A stretch of 17,298 nt of DNA from JBGTIS01 sp041745535 (GTDB taxonomy: Bacteria; Bacteroidota; Bacteroidia; Cytophagales; Cyclobacteriaceae), in NCBI GenBank assembly GCA_041745535.1, contig JBGTIS010000251.1, forward strand, positions 1 to 17,298, given 5' to 3'. The stretch's first letter is position 1; each line of letters begins with the position of its first letter. Positions 1 to 6,984 of the stretch are shown one piece after another. The notes under the pieces are model-generated. The model had not been told where the DNA came from and made no database searches. It saw only the letters and a list, made by a program, of their open reading frames with translations. Position numbers and translations under genes: made by a program.

Positions 1-882
1 GGCATACAGGCTTATCAGTTGCCCGTTATCGTACAGCATTTTTTCGAAGTGCGGAGCAAACCAACGAGCATCTACCGAGTAGCGGGCAAATCCACCGCCA
101 ACCTGGTCGTAAATTCCACCGAATGCCATTTCATTCAGGGTAAGCCGCACCTGTCGCAGAGCTTCCTTATTTTTTGTAATCGCGTAATAGCGCGACAAAA
201 ACAACCAGTTAGCAGGCATGGGAAATTTGGGTGCCCGATCCATACCACCTTTTTCCCGATCGAAATTACCGGAAAATTTCTGATAAATTTCTTCCAGCCA
301 TAAAATAGATGTCTCCCGGTTAAAAACAGAATCATGTTTTAAAGTAAGCCCATATTTGCTGATTTCACTTACTGACAAATCATTGGCAAAAGCATGAGCT
401 GCCTCATCCAGTTCCTTTCTTTTCTGTTTGAATGAGATGGACACCTGCCGCAGCAATTGCATCCAGTTGGGTTTAGGATAATAGGTGCCTCCATAAAAAG
501 GTTTTTGCGAAGGCATTAAAAACGCATTCAACGGCCAGCCGCCCTGCACGCCCATGGTCTGTACAGCCTCCATGTAAATCTGGTCTACGTCGGGTCGTTC
601 TTCCCGGTCTACCTTAATACAAACAAATTCCTGGTTCATCAAATCGGCCACTTCCTGGCTTTCAAAGCATTCTTTTTCCATTACATGGCACCAATGGCAG
701 GCAGAATAGCCAATGCTTACAATAATAGGTTTATCCTCTGTTTTTGCTCTATTCAGCGCTTCGTCGCCCCACGGATACCAGTTCACCGGGTTATAGGCAT
801 GCTGTAACAGATAAGGGCTCGATTCGTGGACAAGGCGATTGGATGGCTGCTTACTTTTTTCCGAAGAATTAGAGGTATTCAT
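1..882 (-). CDS. DUF255 / YyaL-type thioredoxin-domain protein, N-terminal 294 residues (cut by window edge)
   Basis: The frame is open from an ATG at 882 to the left edge, giving the first 294 residues of a family usually near 680 residues. The start region carries the family hallmarks: NRLVHESSPYLLQHAYNPVNW at about 15-35, a thioredoxin-like motif SACHWCHVME at 60-69 with Cys62 and Cys65, then KVDREERPDVD and the GGWPLN segment. Near the edge the (alpha/alpha)6-barrel part starts (GGIYDQVGGGFARYSVD, then FAPHFEKMLYDN). Family members combine a thioredoxin-like domain with a glycosidase/epimerase-like barrel and have no firmly known reaction; mammalian SPATA20 is a relative. The ATG overlaps the TGA of the upstream GSCFA gene (ATGA), so translational coupling is likely. 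The family call is safe and the function is unknown. Confidence 0.93.
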   Translation of the reverse strand, partial: MNTSNSSEKSKQPSNRLVHESSPYLLQHAYNPVNWYPWGDEALNRAKTEDKPIIVSIGYSACHWCHVMEKECFESQEVADLMNQEFVCIKVDREERPDVDQIYMEAVQTMGVQGGWPLNAFLMPSQKPFYGGTYYPKPNWMQLLRQVSISFKQKRKELDEAAHAFANDLSVSEISKYGLTLKHDSVFNRETSILWLEEIYQKFSGNFDREKGGMDRAPKFPMPANWLFLSRYYAITKNKEALRQVRLTLNEMAFGGIYDQVGGGFARYSVDARWFAPHFEKMLYDNGQLISLYA

Positions 883-1853
883 AATAATTGCTGCCGAAGC
901 ATTTGAATTTCATTACTTACATTTACCTTACTATTTAAGCTTTGTAAGCGGGCAATTGTTTTATGAATAAACGATTGATACTCGGATGAATCGGGAAAAA
1001 AAGGCTTGTGTTTGAGTGCTTTGCTTACTTTTTTCCAATCTTTTAAAAAATTCTTACTTTCTTCATCCAGATAGGTATCTACAAATTTTTGCCAGATGTA
1101 ATCTTCAGCGATATCGTTGGGATGAATTAAATCTGATTGGTAAAAGCGATAATCACGCAGATCGTCCATCATGATTTCGTAGCTGGGAAAATACTGAACG
1201 CAATGGGGATACTTCTGTACAATTTCTTCACAGGCCAGGCGCAATACCGCTTTGCTTACCGAATCTTTTTCAATGGTATTTTTGGTGTGCCGCACCGGGC
1301 TCACTGTAAAAATATAATTCAGATCAGGATTGTAGGCGTTTAACGCAAAAAACACCTGATCGAAGCGGCGTACAATTTCTTCAACGGTAAGCATGCGACG
1401 GTTGAAGGTAGCGGCAGGCATTTTGTGGCAATTGGTAACCAACTGGCCTGTTTCTTTATTTTCATAACAAAAAGCGGTGCCCAGGGTAACGATCAGCCAG
1501 TTAGCTTTTTTGAGTGATTCACCAGCACTTACAATAACCTGTTCAAGCTGATGCTGAAGTTTTTCTTTACTGGTAGCTGAAAAACTCGAATGAAACAGGT
1601 AATTAAAATGAATACCTTTGTTCACCAGGTAGGTATGTTCAGAAGGATAGAAACAGTTGATCGCATTGTGCGACAACCTGAAAATAGAGGCAGGGTTATA
1701 GATAATCCCAAACGGATTAATATAACTCTGAAATTTATTTTCCTGTAATTTGTTACCCATTACCTGGGCAAAGCAGGACCCTATGCTAAAAATAGCAGAT
1801 GTAAGGCTGATTTTTTTTTCGGAGGGGACCGGCGTGAAATCTGTTCTGAACAT
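879..1853 (-). CDS. GSCFA-family protein (SGNH-hydrolase-like)
   Basis: This 324-residue protein has the name-giving motif GSCFA at residues 25-29, where the Ser fits the nucleophile position of block I of SGNH/GDSL hydrolases. Further blocks are visible: IVTLGTAFCY (121-130), IFTVSPVRHTK (181-191), and SDLIHPND (240-247), where Asp241 and His244 resemble the DxxH block V of SGNH enzymes. No signal peptide is seen, so it is probably cytoplasmic. The family is common in Bacteroidota and has no established substrate; an esterase or acyl-hydrolase role is inference from the fold motifs. It starts only about 33 bases after the T-tract of the ribosomal operon terminator, and I see no clear promoter there, so read-through may contribute to its expression. 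Its stop overlaps the start of the DUF255 gene by 4 bases. Confidence 0.92.
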   Translation of the reverse strand: MFRTDFTPVPSEKKISLTSAIFSIGSCFAQVMGNKLQENKFQSYINPFGIIYNPASIFRLSHNAINCFYPSEHTYLVNKGIHFNYLFHSSFSATSKEKLQHQLEQVIVSAGESLKKANWLIVTLGTAFCYENKETGQLVTNCHKMPAATFNRRMLTVEEIVRRFDQVFFALNAYNPDLNYIFTVSPVRHTKNTIEKDSVSKAVLRLACEEIVQKYPHCVQYFPSYEIMMDDLRDYRFYQSDLIHPNDIAEDYIWQKFVDTYLDEESKNFLKDWKKVSKALKHKPFFPDSSEYQSFIHKTIARLQSLNSKVNVSNEIQMLRQQLL

Positions 1854-1885
1854 AGCTATTCATCCATTGCCAAAAACACTAAGAT

Positions 1886-1919
1886 AAAAAAAAAGCGTAC
1901 CGAAAGGAACAGTACGCTT
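1886..1919 (-). terminator. Intrinsic terminator of the rpsF-rpsR-rplI operon
   Basis: On the minus strand AAGCGTAC (1919-1912) and GTACGCTT (1900-1893) form an 8-bp stem with an 11-base loop, followed by a run of T through 1886. It lies about 54 bases beyond the rplI stop codon and about 33 bases before the GSCFA start. On the plus strand there is no T-tract, so it acts in one direction. Confidence 0.88.
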
Positions 1920-1972
1920 GCTTAATTTCAAAAAAGGGCTGTATGATACTACAGGGTACTTCCAGGTATTGG

Positions 1973-2416
1973 TTAGGAAGCTACAACCCGGATATTTATT
2001 TTATGTTTTACTTCTTTATGAAAATCAATCTCGGCAGTATACTCACCCAGATTTTTGATATCGCTGTCGAACGAAATTCTCTTTCTATCGACTTCAAATC
2101 CTTTTTCTTTCAGCGCGTCTGACACCTGAAGGGTAGTAACCGCACCGAAAATTTTACCGCTCTCTCCTGCTTTAGCCGGAATCTCAAGTACGGTATCGCC
2201 AATTTTGTTGGCCAGTTCCTCCGCGTCTTTTTTAAGTTTATCCGCCTTATGAGAAGCCTGTTTTACATTCTCGGCAACCATTTTTTTATTTGATTTGCTG
2301 GCAATAATGGCTATCCCCTGAGGAATCAGGTAATTTCTGCCGTAACCGGGCTTTACATCTACCACATCGTTTTTGTAACCCAGTCCTTTTATATCTTCTT
2401 TTAAAATAATTTCCAT
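1973..2416 (-). CDS. rplI: 50S ribosomal protein bL9
   Basis: This 147-residue protein has the full bL9 layout. The N-terminal rRNA-binding domain MEIILKEDIKGLGYKNDVV leads into the family signature GYGRNYLIPQGIAI (about 24-37), followed by the long charged connecting helix (about 42-72) and the C-terminal domain (AGESGKIFGAVTT onward). bL9 binds 23S rRNA near the L1 stalk base and affects frame maintenance. Length is normal for the family. It is the last gene of the bS6-bS18-bL9 group, 74 bases after rpsR, and a terminator follows. The ATG at 2416 gives the expected N-terminus. Confidence 0.98.
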   Translation of the reverse strand: MEIILKEDIKGLGYKNDVVDVKPGYGRNYLIPQGIAIIASKSNKKMVAENVKQASHKADKLKKDAEELANKIGDTVLEIPAKAGESGKIFGAVTTLQVSDALKEKGFEVDRKRISFDSDIKNLGEYTAEIDFHKEVKHKINIRVVAS

Positions 2417-2490
2417 AGTATTAACTTAAGATAACGGGCGGCTTGTTCAGAAGAAAAATCTTGAATGAAAAAAGTACCCAGAAGCAAAAT

Positions 2491-2748
2491 TTATTTTAAT
2501 GAATCGGTTACATAAGGAAGTAATGCCAGGTGCCGGGCTTTTTTAATGGCCTGAGCAACCTTTTTCTGATACTTCAAACTGGTTCCTGTAATACGACGGG
2601 GCAGAATTTTGCCTTGCTCATTCACAAACTTCAGTAAAAAATCAGGGTCTTTATAATCGATATATTTGATCCCGTTACGCTTGAAACGACAATATTTCTT
2701 TTTCGTATCCTGCTTATTACTGTTAATGGGTTCGTTTATTAATGTCAT
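2491..2748 (-). CDS. rpsR: 30S ribosomal protein bS18
   Basis: This 85-residue protein shows the bS18 core: KKYCRFKRNGIKYIDYKD (about 18-35), then FLLKFVNEQGKILPRRITGT and KYQKKVAQAIKKARHLALLP. bS18 forms a heterodimer with bS6 on the platform of the 30S subunit. Only one Cys is seen in the CRFKR segment, so a zinc-binding version is unlikely. The start codon overlaps the rpsF stop by 4 bases (ATGA at 2748-2745), which fits coupled translation of the two partners in equal amounts. Confidence 0.98.
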   Translation of the reverse strand: MTLINEPINSNKQDTKKKYCRFKRNGIKYIDYKDPDFLLKFVNEQGKILPRRITGTSLKYQKKVAQAIKKARHLALLPYVTDSLK

Positions 2749-3122
2749 GATGCTGGCTCCTCCTTAGCCTCTTTTTTTTCTTTATTCTTTCTGAATTCGC
2801 CTTTTCTCCTTCTTTCGTTGTACTCAACGGCATGTTTATCCAATACAGTAGATAAAAATCGAATCACACGCTCATCTCTTCTGTATTCAGTTTCTAAAAC
2901 CGCGATCACCTCTGGCTCAGCGCTGAACTCAACCAGATTGTAAAAACCGGTAGATTTATGCTGAATTGGGTAAGTCAGCTTTTTCAGTCCCCAGTTTTCA
3001 TGATTAATAACCTCGGCCCCCTGGTCGGTTAGTACCTTTACAAATTTTGCTGCAGTATCCTTCATCTGTTCTTCAGACAAAACGGGAGTTAAAATGAATA
3101 CTGTCTCGTAATCTTTACGCAT
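2745..3122 (-). CDS. rpsF: 30S ribosomal protein bS6
   Basis: This 125-residue protein starts MRKDYETVFILTPVLSEEQM as is typical for bS6 and keeps the central NWGLKKLTYPIQHKSTGFY and the late RRDERVIRFL motif. After about residue 100 there is a strongly charged tail (ERRRKGEFRKNKEKKEAKEE) beyond the folded core, as seen in many bS6 proteins. It binds bS18 on the 30S platform. It is the first gene of a three-gene operon, with a well-formed promoter 32 bases upstream and a leader of only about 25 bases. That leaves little room for the S6:S18-binding hairpin that regulates this operon in some other bacteria. Confidence 0.98.
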   Translation of the reverse strand: MRKDYETVFILTPVLSEEQMKDTAAKFVKVLTDQGAEVINHENWGLKKLTYPIQHKSTGFYNLVEFSAEPEVIAVLETEYRRDERVIRFLSTVLDKHAVEYNERRRKGEFRKNKEKKEAKEEPAS

Positions 3123-3153
3123 AAGTTTCGTTAAATATTTGTTTAAAGAGGTG

Positions 3154-3183
3154 CAAAAGTACGGTAAATTTTGTTTTTAACAA
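3154..3183 (-). promoter_or_regulatory. Bacteroidota-type promoter of rpsF operon
   Basis: Reading the minus strand, TTG at 3183-3181, a 19-base spacer and TACTTTTG at 3161-3154 match the Bacteroidota sigma-factor pattern TTG-N19-TAnnTTTG in every fixed position. The expected transcription start is near 3147, giving a short leader before rpsF. It lies in the 251-base gap between rpsF and the divergent SRAP gene. The rest of that gap is AT-rich, and I see no further clear element in it. Confidence 0.75.
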
Positions 3184-3373
3184 AAACCATTGCTGATATT
3201 ATGTGATTTCATTAACAAGCGCGATTTTTTGTGGTTTCTATAAAAGTTGAACAGATTAAAATCAATGATTGAATATTGTAAAATTTATATATTTTAGTTA
3301 TTATCTGGTAAAATAGATATTACACAAAGTCTAAAAGTTTAAATGCTAAACCAATTGTAAACAACTTCATACC

Positions 3374-4024
3374 ATGTGTGGACGATATACCATAACTACT
3401 GCTGCCAAAGAGATTGGTTGGCTGTTCGATGTTGAGGTTCCCGAACCCTATCAACCCCGTTTTAACGCGGCACCCAGCCAGTTGCTGCCCGTAATCAGTA
3501 ATGTGCGGCAAAAGAAAATTTCTCTTTTTAACTGGGGCATTGTGCCCTACTGGGCAAAAGACAAAGGCGGCACACAAATGCTGATCAACGCCCGGGCCGA
3601 AACCGTTGCCGAAAAACCTACTTTTAAAAACGCGTTTCGGAAAAGACGTTGCCTGGTAATTGCCGATGGCTATTATGAATGGAAAAAAGAAAGCAAAGGC
3701 AAAGTACCATACCGGATTCTGTTAAAAAACGAAAAGCCTTTCGCTTTTGCCGGTATTTGGGAAAAGTCAGATGATGAAGAACCTTCTTTTGTGATTATTA
3801 CCGTAAAAGCAGCCCCTTCCATTGCCGAAATTCATGACCGCATGCCGGGCATTTTAGATGAAGCTGCCCGAGAATTCTGGTTAAGCGATAGCGAAGATTA
3901 CGAAGGTTTAACCGATATTTTGCGCCACCAGCCTGATGAGAACCTGAAAGCATATGTAGTTTCAAAAGAGGTGAATTCGGCCAGAAATGATAGCGAGGAA
4001 CTTGTTATACCACAAAAAAATTAA
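3374..4024 (+). CDS. SOS response-associated peptidase (SRAP/HMCES/YedK family)
   Basis: This 216-residue protein starts MCGRYTIT, so Cys2 becomes the N-terminal residue after Met removal. In YedK/HMCES this Cys forms a thiazolidine crosslink with abasic sites in single-stranded DNA. The other active-site residues are present: Asn31 in PRFNAAPSQ, NARAET at 72-77, Glu102 in DGYYEW, and His154 in IHDRMPGIL. The length is normal for the family. The role is protection of abasic sites in ssDNA, with self-reversal of the crosslink. It is the first of three plus-strand genes with gaps of about 45-50 bases, so the following two small genes may be cotranscribed. No LexA-type box was recognised upstream, and the 5' region has only a poor promoter match near 3269-3295. 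Confidence 0.96.
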   Translation: MCGRYTITTAAKEIGWLFDVEVPEPYQPRFNAAPSQLLPVISNVRQKKISLFNWGIVPYWAKDKGGTQMLINARAETVAEKPTFKNAFRKRRCLVIADGYYEWKKESKGKVPYRILLKNEKPFAFAGIWEKSDDEEPSFVIITVKAAPSIAEIHDRMPGILDEAAREFWLSDSEDYEGLTDILRHQPDENLKAYVVSKEVNSARNDSEELVIPQKN

Positions 4025-4069
4025 TACAACACCGATAAAATTATAAAATTTATTATAGATATAGGATTT

Positions 4070-4294
4070 ATGGAAACCAAACAATATAACCCAAGCCAAC
4101 TGGAAATTGAGCTGGCGCATGGCCTTACCCAACTGAAGGTGGAATTAGAAAAATACCTGAGCCAGAATAAAATAACGGAAATCCGAAGTAAAGAAAATCT
4201 GGATAATCCTTCCGTACATATTTTACTGGAGGATACCGATGGCGACAAACACGAACTGGTAATAAGAATTATTCAGAAGGTAGATAAGAAATAA
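4070..4294 (+). CDS. Small uncharacterised protein, 74 residues
   Basis: I do not recognise this gene. It encodes a charged, soluble protein without signal peptide or membrane segment. Residues 8-33 look like an amphipathic helix (PSQLEIELAHGLTQLKVELE), and the C-terminal half (HILLEDTDGDKHELVIRIIQKVD) looks like a beta-hairpin or two strands. It lies 45 bases after the SRAP gene and 49 bases before the next gene, all on the plus strand. An open frame on the opposite strand covers nearly the same bases, but its product is a poor Ser/Leu-rich sequence. The plus frame has the balanced composition of a real protein. A role linked to the SRAP protein is only a guess from position. Confidence 0.75.
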   Translation: METKQYNPSQLEIELAHGLTQLKVELEKYLSQNKITEIRSKENLDNPSVHILLEDTDGDKHELVIRIIQKVDKK

Positions 4295-4343
4295 TTATTT
4301 AAATTGTGAAACCACAAAATAAATTTACAGGAAGTATAACTGT

Positions 4344-4964
4344 ATGATGCCCACACTTTATCCAAACTTTTCATCCAAAGAAATGAATTATCTGCAGGAT
4401 ACTGATTTTTTGCTTACCCAGGCAGATATTAATCAAAAAATGAAGCATTTGCTGCGGGGCGCTGAAAGGGCCATTATCGCTCATGTTCCTGCCTTTCAGT
4501 CCGTATTTCCGGAAGGCACGCTGGACATAGCCGGCAAATTGTCCAAAGGGCATGCTTACCGGAAATTACCTTACCTGGTTTTGGATTACCCTAGAAATTT
4601 TTCCAAAACGGGTGTTTTCGCGTTTCGCACCATGTTCTGGTGGGGAAATTTTTTTAGTGCCACCCTGCACTTGCAGGGCGACTATTTGAACCGGTTTCGC
4701 AGTGCCCTTACCGCCAATTTCAGCCAATCGCAGGCATCAGATTTTTATTTTTGCGTAAACGATACGCCGTGGGAATATCATTATGACGCAAATAATTATA
4801 TTCCATTTGAAAGCATCAGCCACAATACATTCGCGGAACAGATCAGGCAGAAAGAATTTATCAAGATCAGTCGTAAGTTACCTTTGCAAGCCTGGCAAAA
4901 ATTGCCGGACTTTGCGGGTATTACCTTTCAAACATTGATGCGGTATCTGTCCGCTTCTGTTTGA
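4344..4964 (+). CDS. Uncharacterised protein, 206 residues
   Basis: I cannot assign this gene to a named family, though it resembles conserved Bacteroidota hypotheticals. It is a soluble-looking protein rich in aromatic residues, with no signal peptide. Notable segments are GKLSKGHAYRKLPYLVLDYPR (about 63-83), FAFRTMFWWGNFFSATLHLQG (about 91-111) and FYFCVNDTPWEYHYDANNY. The alternating hydrophobic pattern suggests a beta-rich fold. Two adjacent ATG codons exist at 4344 and 4347, and a further one at 4384. I keep the first because an AGGAAG stretch lies about 11 bases upstream, a fair ribosome-binding site for this genome. It may be the last gene of the SRAP group. No terminator is evident in the 100-base gap after it. 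Confidence 0.85.
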   Translation: MMPTLYPNFSSKEMNYLQDTDFLLTQADINQKMKHLLRGAERAIIAHVPAFQSVFPEGTLDIAGKLSKGHAYRKLPYLVLDYPRNFSKTGVFAFRTMFWWGNFFSATLHLQGDYLNRFRSALTANFSQSQASDFYFCVNDTPWEYHYDANNYIPFESISHNTFAEQIRQKEFIKISRKLPLQAWQKLPDFAGITFQTLMRYLSASV

Positions 4965-5064
4965 TTTAATTATAGCGAACTTTAAACAAAAACAACTGTT
5001 AAAATTAACTATTACCAATACGAAGTTATTAAAATTACGTATGGTACTGTAAGCTGATAAATTA

Positions 5065-6186
5065 ATGAATTACGATATAAACTACCACCAACAACTATTA
5101 AAAGGGATTTTTAAAAGACAGTTTCATGCTGTTAAAACCAGGTTTATTTTAATTCCGTTGCTATTTATTTCTTTCGTTACCTATGCGCAGGTAAACATTC
5201 CTTTCGACAGCCTGGCTGGCAGAGGGAAAGAAGTAAACGGCAAACGGGTAGGCCGCTGGGTACTGTATAACAGCTATGGACAGGCCGTTTGCATTGGCGA
5301 CTACGACACGGGTAAAAAAGATGGCGACTGGACATTTTACGATGATTATGGTGAGGTTTTGGGCACCGGCAACTACGATAACGATATTCCTGTCGGACAA
5401 TGGCGGTCTTTTCATACCAATGGAGTAGTGAACACCATTACTTTTTATAACAAACAGGGACTGCGCGACAGCACTTATTTAGAGTACCACTACAATGGTA
5501 AAAAAAGTGTGGAGGGTGCCTATGAAAACGATTTGAAGACGGGAGTCTGGCTTACCTATTATGAGAATGGTCGTATTTATTCAGCGGGAAAATATGTGAG
5601 TGGCCTCAAAACCGAAAACTGGAAGTATTATAATCGGGATGGGATTCTGGTAGCCGAAGGCCCTTATGAAAATGATCTGGAAAACGGACAATGGTTTAAG
5701 TATTACGATACCGGAGAATTGAAATCAGTAGGTAGTTATATTAACGGAGAAGAAAACGGAAAATGGGGAATATTTTATTTCAATGGCCAGCTTATTCAGG
5801 ATGAGTTCTGGCAAAATGGCAACCTGGCCAATGTAGGCCCTTACTTTAGCATCGAAGGCGATACGTTGCCCAAAGGATCGTTCAAAGATGGAGAAGGCAT
5901 CAAACTGGGCTACCATTTTTCTGGTGAACTTGCTACCAGCGTTACCTATAAAGATGGAAAGCCTAATGGCGTATGGAAAGAATACCATGAAGGTGGAAAA
6001 ATGTCGGCCCAGGGTATGATGAAAAACGGTGAGCGCTCCGGTGAATGGAAATTTTATTATCCCAATGGCAATCTGGAATCGGAAGGCACTTATGAAGCTG
6101 GCAAACAGGTTGGAAAGTGGAAATTTTATAACCGCTGGGGATCGCTTATTGAGGTAGTGGATTTTGACCGCCAGGAAAATATATAA
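5065..6186 (+). CDS. Exported MORN/YwqK-type repeat protein
   Basis: This 373-residue protein is built of about twelve repeats of 22-26 residues with the pattern NGxxxGxWxxYxxxGxxxxxGxY, e.g. KDGDWTFYDDYGEVLGTGNY and RSGEWKFYYPNGNLESEGTY. This is the MORN-variant repeat found in proteins often labelled toxin-antitoxin YwqK family antitoxin. That label rests on B. subtilis YwqK and should not be taken as a function here. A hydrophobic segment at about 27-38 followed by YAQ (about 40-42) looks like a signal peptide with an unusually long basic N-region, and no in-frame ATG, GTG or TTG start lies closer to the segment. It is probably periplasmic or outer-membrane attached. Repeats 8-9 carry an insert (about 255-270) that breaks the regular spacing. 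Its partner is unknown. Confidence 0.9.
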   Translation: MNYDINYHQQLLKGIFKRQFHAVKTRFILIPLLFISFVTYAQVNIPFDSLAGRGKEVNGKRVGRWVLYNSYGQAVCIGDYDTGKKDGDWTFYDDYGEVLGTGNYDNDIPVGQWRSFHTNGVVNTITFYNKQGLRDSTYLEYHYNGKKSVEGAYENDLKTGVWLTYYENGRIYSAGKYVSGLKTENWKYYNRDGILVAEGPYENDLENGQWFKYYDTGELKSVGSYINGEENGKWGIFYFNGQLIQDEFWQNGNLANVGPYFSIEGDTLPKGSFKDGEGIKLGYHFSGELATSVTYKDGKPNGVWKEYHEGGKMSAQGMMKNGERSGEWKFYYPNGNLESEGTYEAGKQVGKWKFYNRWGSLIEVVDFDRQENI

Positions 6187-6221
6187 AAAAAGCCCTAATG
6201 CTTTTTATAAGGATTAGGGCT
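6184..6221 (-). terminator. Terminator after cysH (weakly bidirectional)
   Basis: AGCCCTAAT (6191-6199) and ATTAGGGCT (6213-6221) form a perfect 9-bp stem. On the minus strand it is followed by seven T (6190-6184), so it ends the sulfate operon. The T-tract overlaps the stop codon of the convergent MORN-repeat gene. On the plus strand the stem is followed only by AAATTTTATTT, so it could also slow transcription from the left, less strongly. Confidence 0.88.
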
Positions 6222-6226
6222 AAATT

Positions 6227-6946
6227 TTATTTGTGTAATCCGCATTCTGTTTTGGCGCTTACGGCCCATCGGCCATTGCGTCCCTTTCCTTTAAAAGTAC
6301 AGAATTTACAACCGATAGATTCATAACCCAAAGGCTTTAAAGGATGCATGGGTAATTTCTTTTCCTCAATGTATCGCAATGCTTCCGCTTCGGTTACATC
6401 AATAAGCGGATAGAATTTTACCACTCCGTTTTTCTTTTCGAAAACGTTTAAATTATTTCGGTTAGGCGTTTGCCAGGCCATTAATCCTGAGATCCAGAAA
6501 TCAGCTTTTTCCCGAATTTCCTGAAGTGGCTCCACTTTATTTACCGAGCAGCACAGATCCGGATCTGTTTCCCAAACCTTATTTTGTGTGGTAAATTTAT
6601 TTTTCCAGGCTTCTGGCTTTAAATCCACAATGTCCAGATCAAACAAATGGGCAAGCTTATTTTTATAAACAAGGGTTTCCTCGAAATGATAGGTGGTATC
6701 CAGAAAATGAATTTTTTGCCGGATATTAGCATCGTAAAATAAATGCAACAGAAAAACAGCAGTTGTTCCGAAAGAAGAAGTTAATAACACCCTGTCCTGA
6801 GTTCCCATACACTCCATACAGTTATAAAAAGCAATAATCCGCTCCTTCGGGGTCATTGATTTATATTTTCTGTTCAGGGCATCCAGGTCAAATTCTTCGG
6901 TTTGAATGCAGGTGCTATAGGTTGATGTTAATGAATGTGTTTCCAT
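6227..6946 (-). CDS. cysH: Thioredoxin-dependent APS reductase (iron-sulfur type), often annotated phosphoadenylylsulfate reductase
   Basis: This 239-residue enzyme reduces adenylylsulfate (APS) to sulfite in the cytoplasm. The PAPS-reductase fold is shown by SSFGTTAVFLLHL (57-69) and the catalytic C-terminal motif TECGLH with Cys235. The cysteine pairs Cys132-Cys133 (PDLCCSVNKVEPL) and Cys213/Cys216 (IGCKFCT) are the [4Fe-4S] ligands of APS reductases and are absent from E. coli-type PAPS reductase, so APS is the more likely substrate (EC 1.8.4.10). It is the last gene of the sir-cobA-cysH operon, 38 bases after the methyltransferase gene, with a strong terminator behind it. The trxA gene upstream of the operon is the likely reductant source. 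No cysD/cysN or APS kinase is in the window. Confidence 0.95.
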   Translation of the reverse strand: METHSLTSTYSTCIQTEEFDLDALNRKYKSMTPKERIIAFYNCMECMGTQDRVLLTSSFGTTAVFLLHLFYDANIRQKIHFLDTTYHFEETLVYKNKLAHLFDLDIVDLKPEAWKNKFTTQNKVWETDPDLCCSVNKVEPLQEIREKADFWISGLMAWQTPNRNNLNVFEKKNGVVKFYPLIDVTEAEALRYIEEKKLPMHPLKPLGYESIGCKFCTFKGKGRNGRWAVSAKTECGLHK

Positions 6947-6984
6947 AAAATTTTTGAATGGAATTTAAAATTTATTGGTTACTA

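Noticed and set aside
3269..3295. Promoter for the SRAP gene (TTG ... TATATTTT)
   Set aside because: The spacer is only 16 bases and the -7 box lacks the final G. In such AT-rich sequence the match is not convincing.
5200..6180. Tandem repeats as DNA repeats or a CRISPR-like array
   Set aside because: The periodicity is only at the protein level (MORN-type repeats); DNA copies are diverged and have no constant repeat-spacer layout.
5065..6186. Toxin-antitoxin system from the YwqK antitoxin label
   Set aside because: The repeat family is broad, the protein is exported, and no toxin gene with YeeF/LXG features is adjacent.
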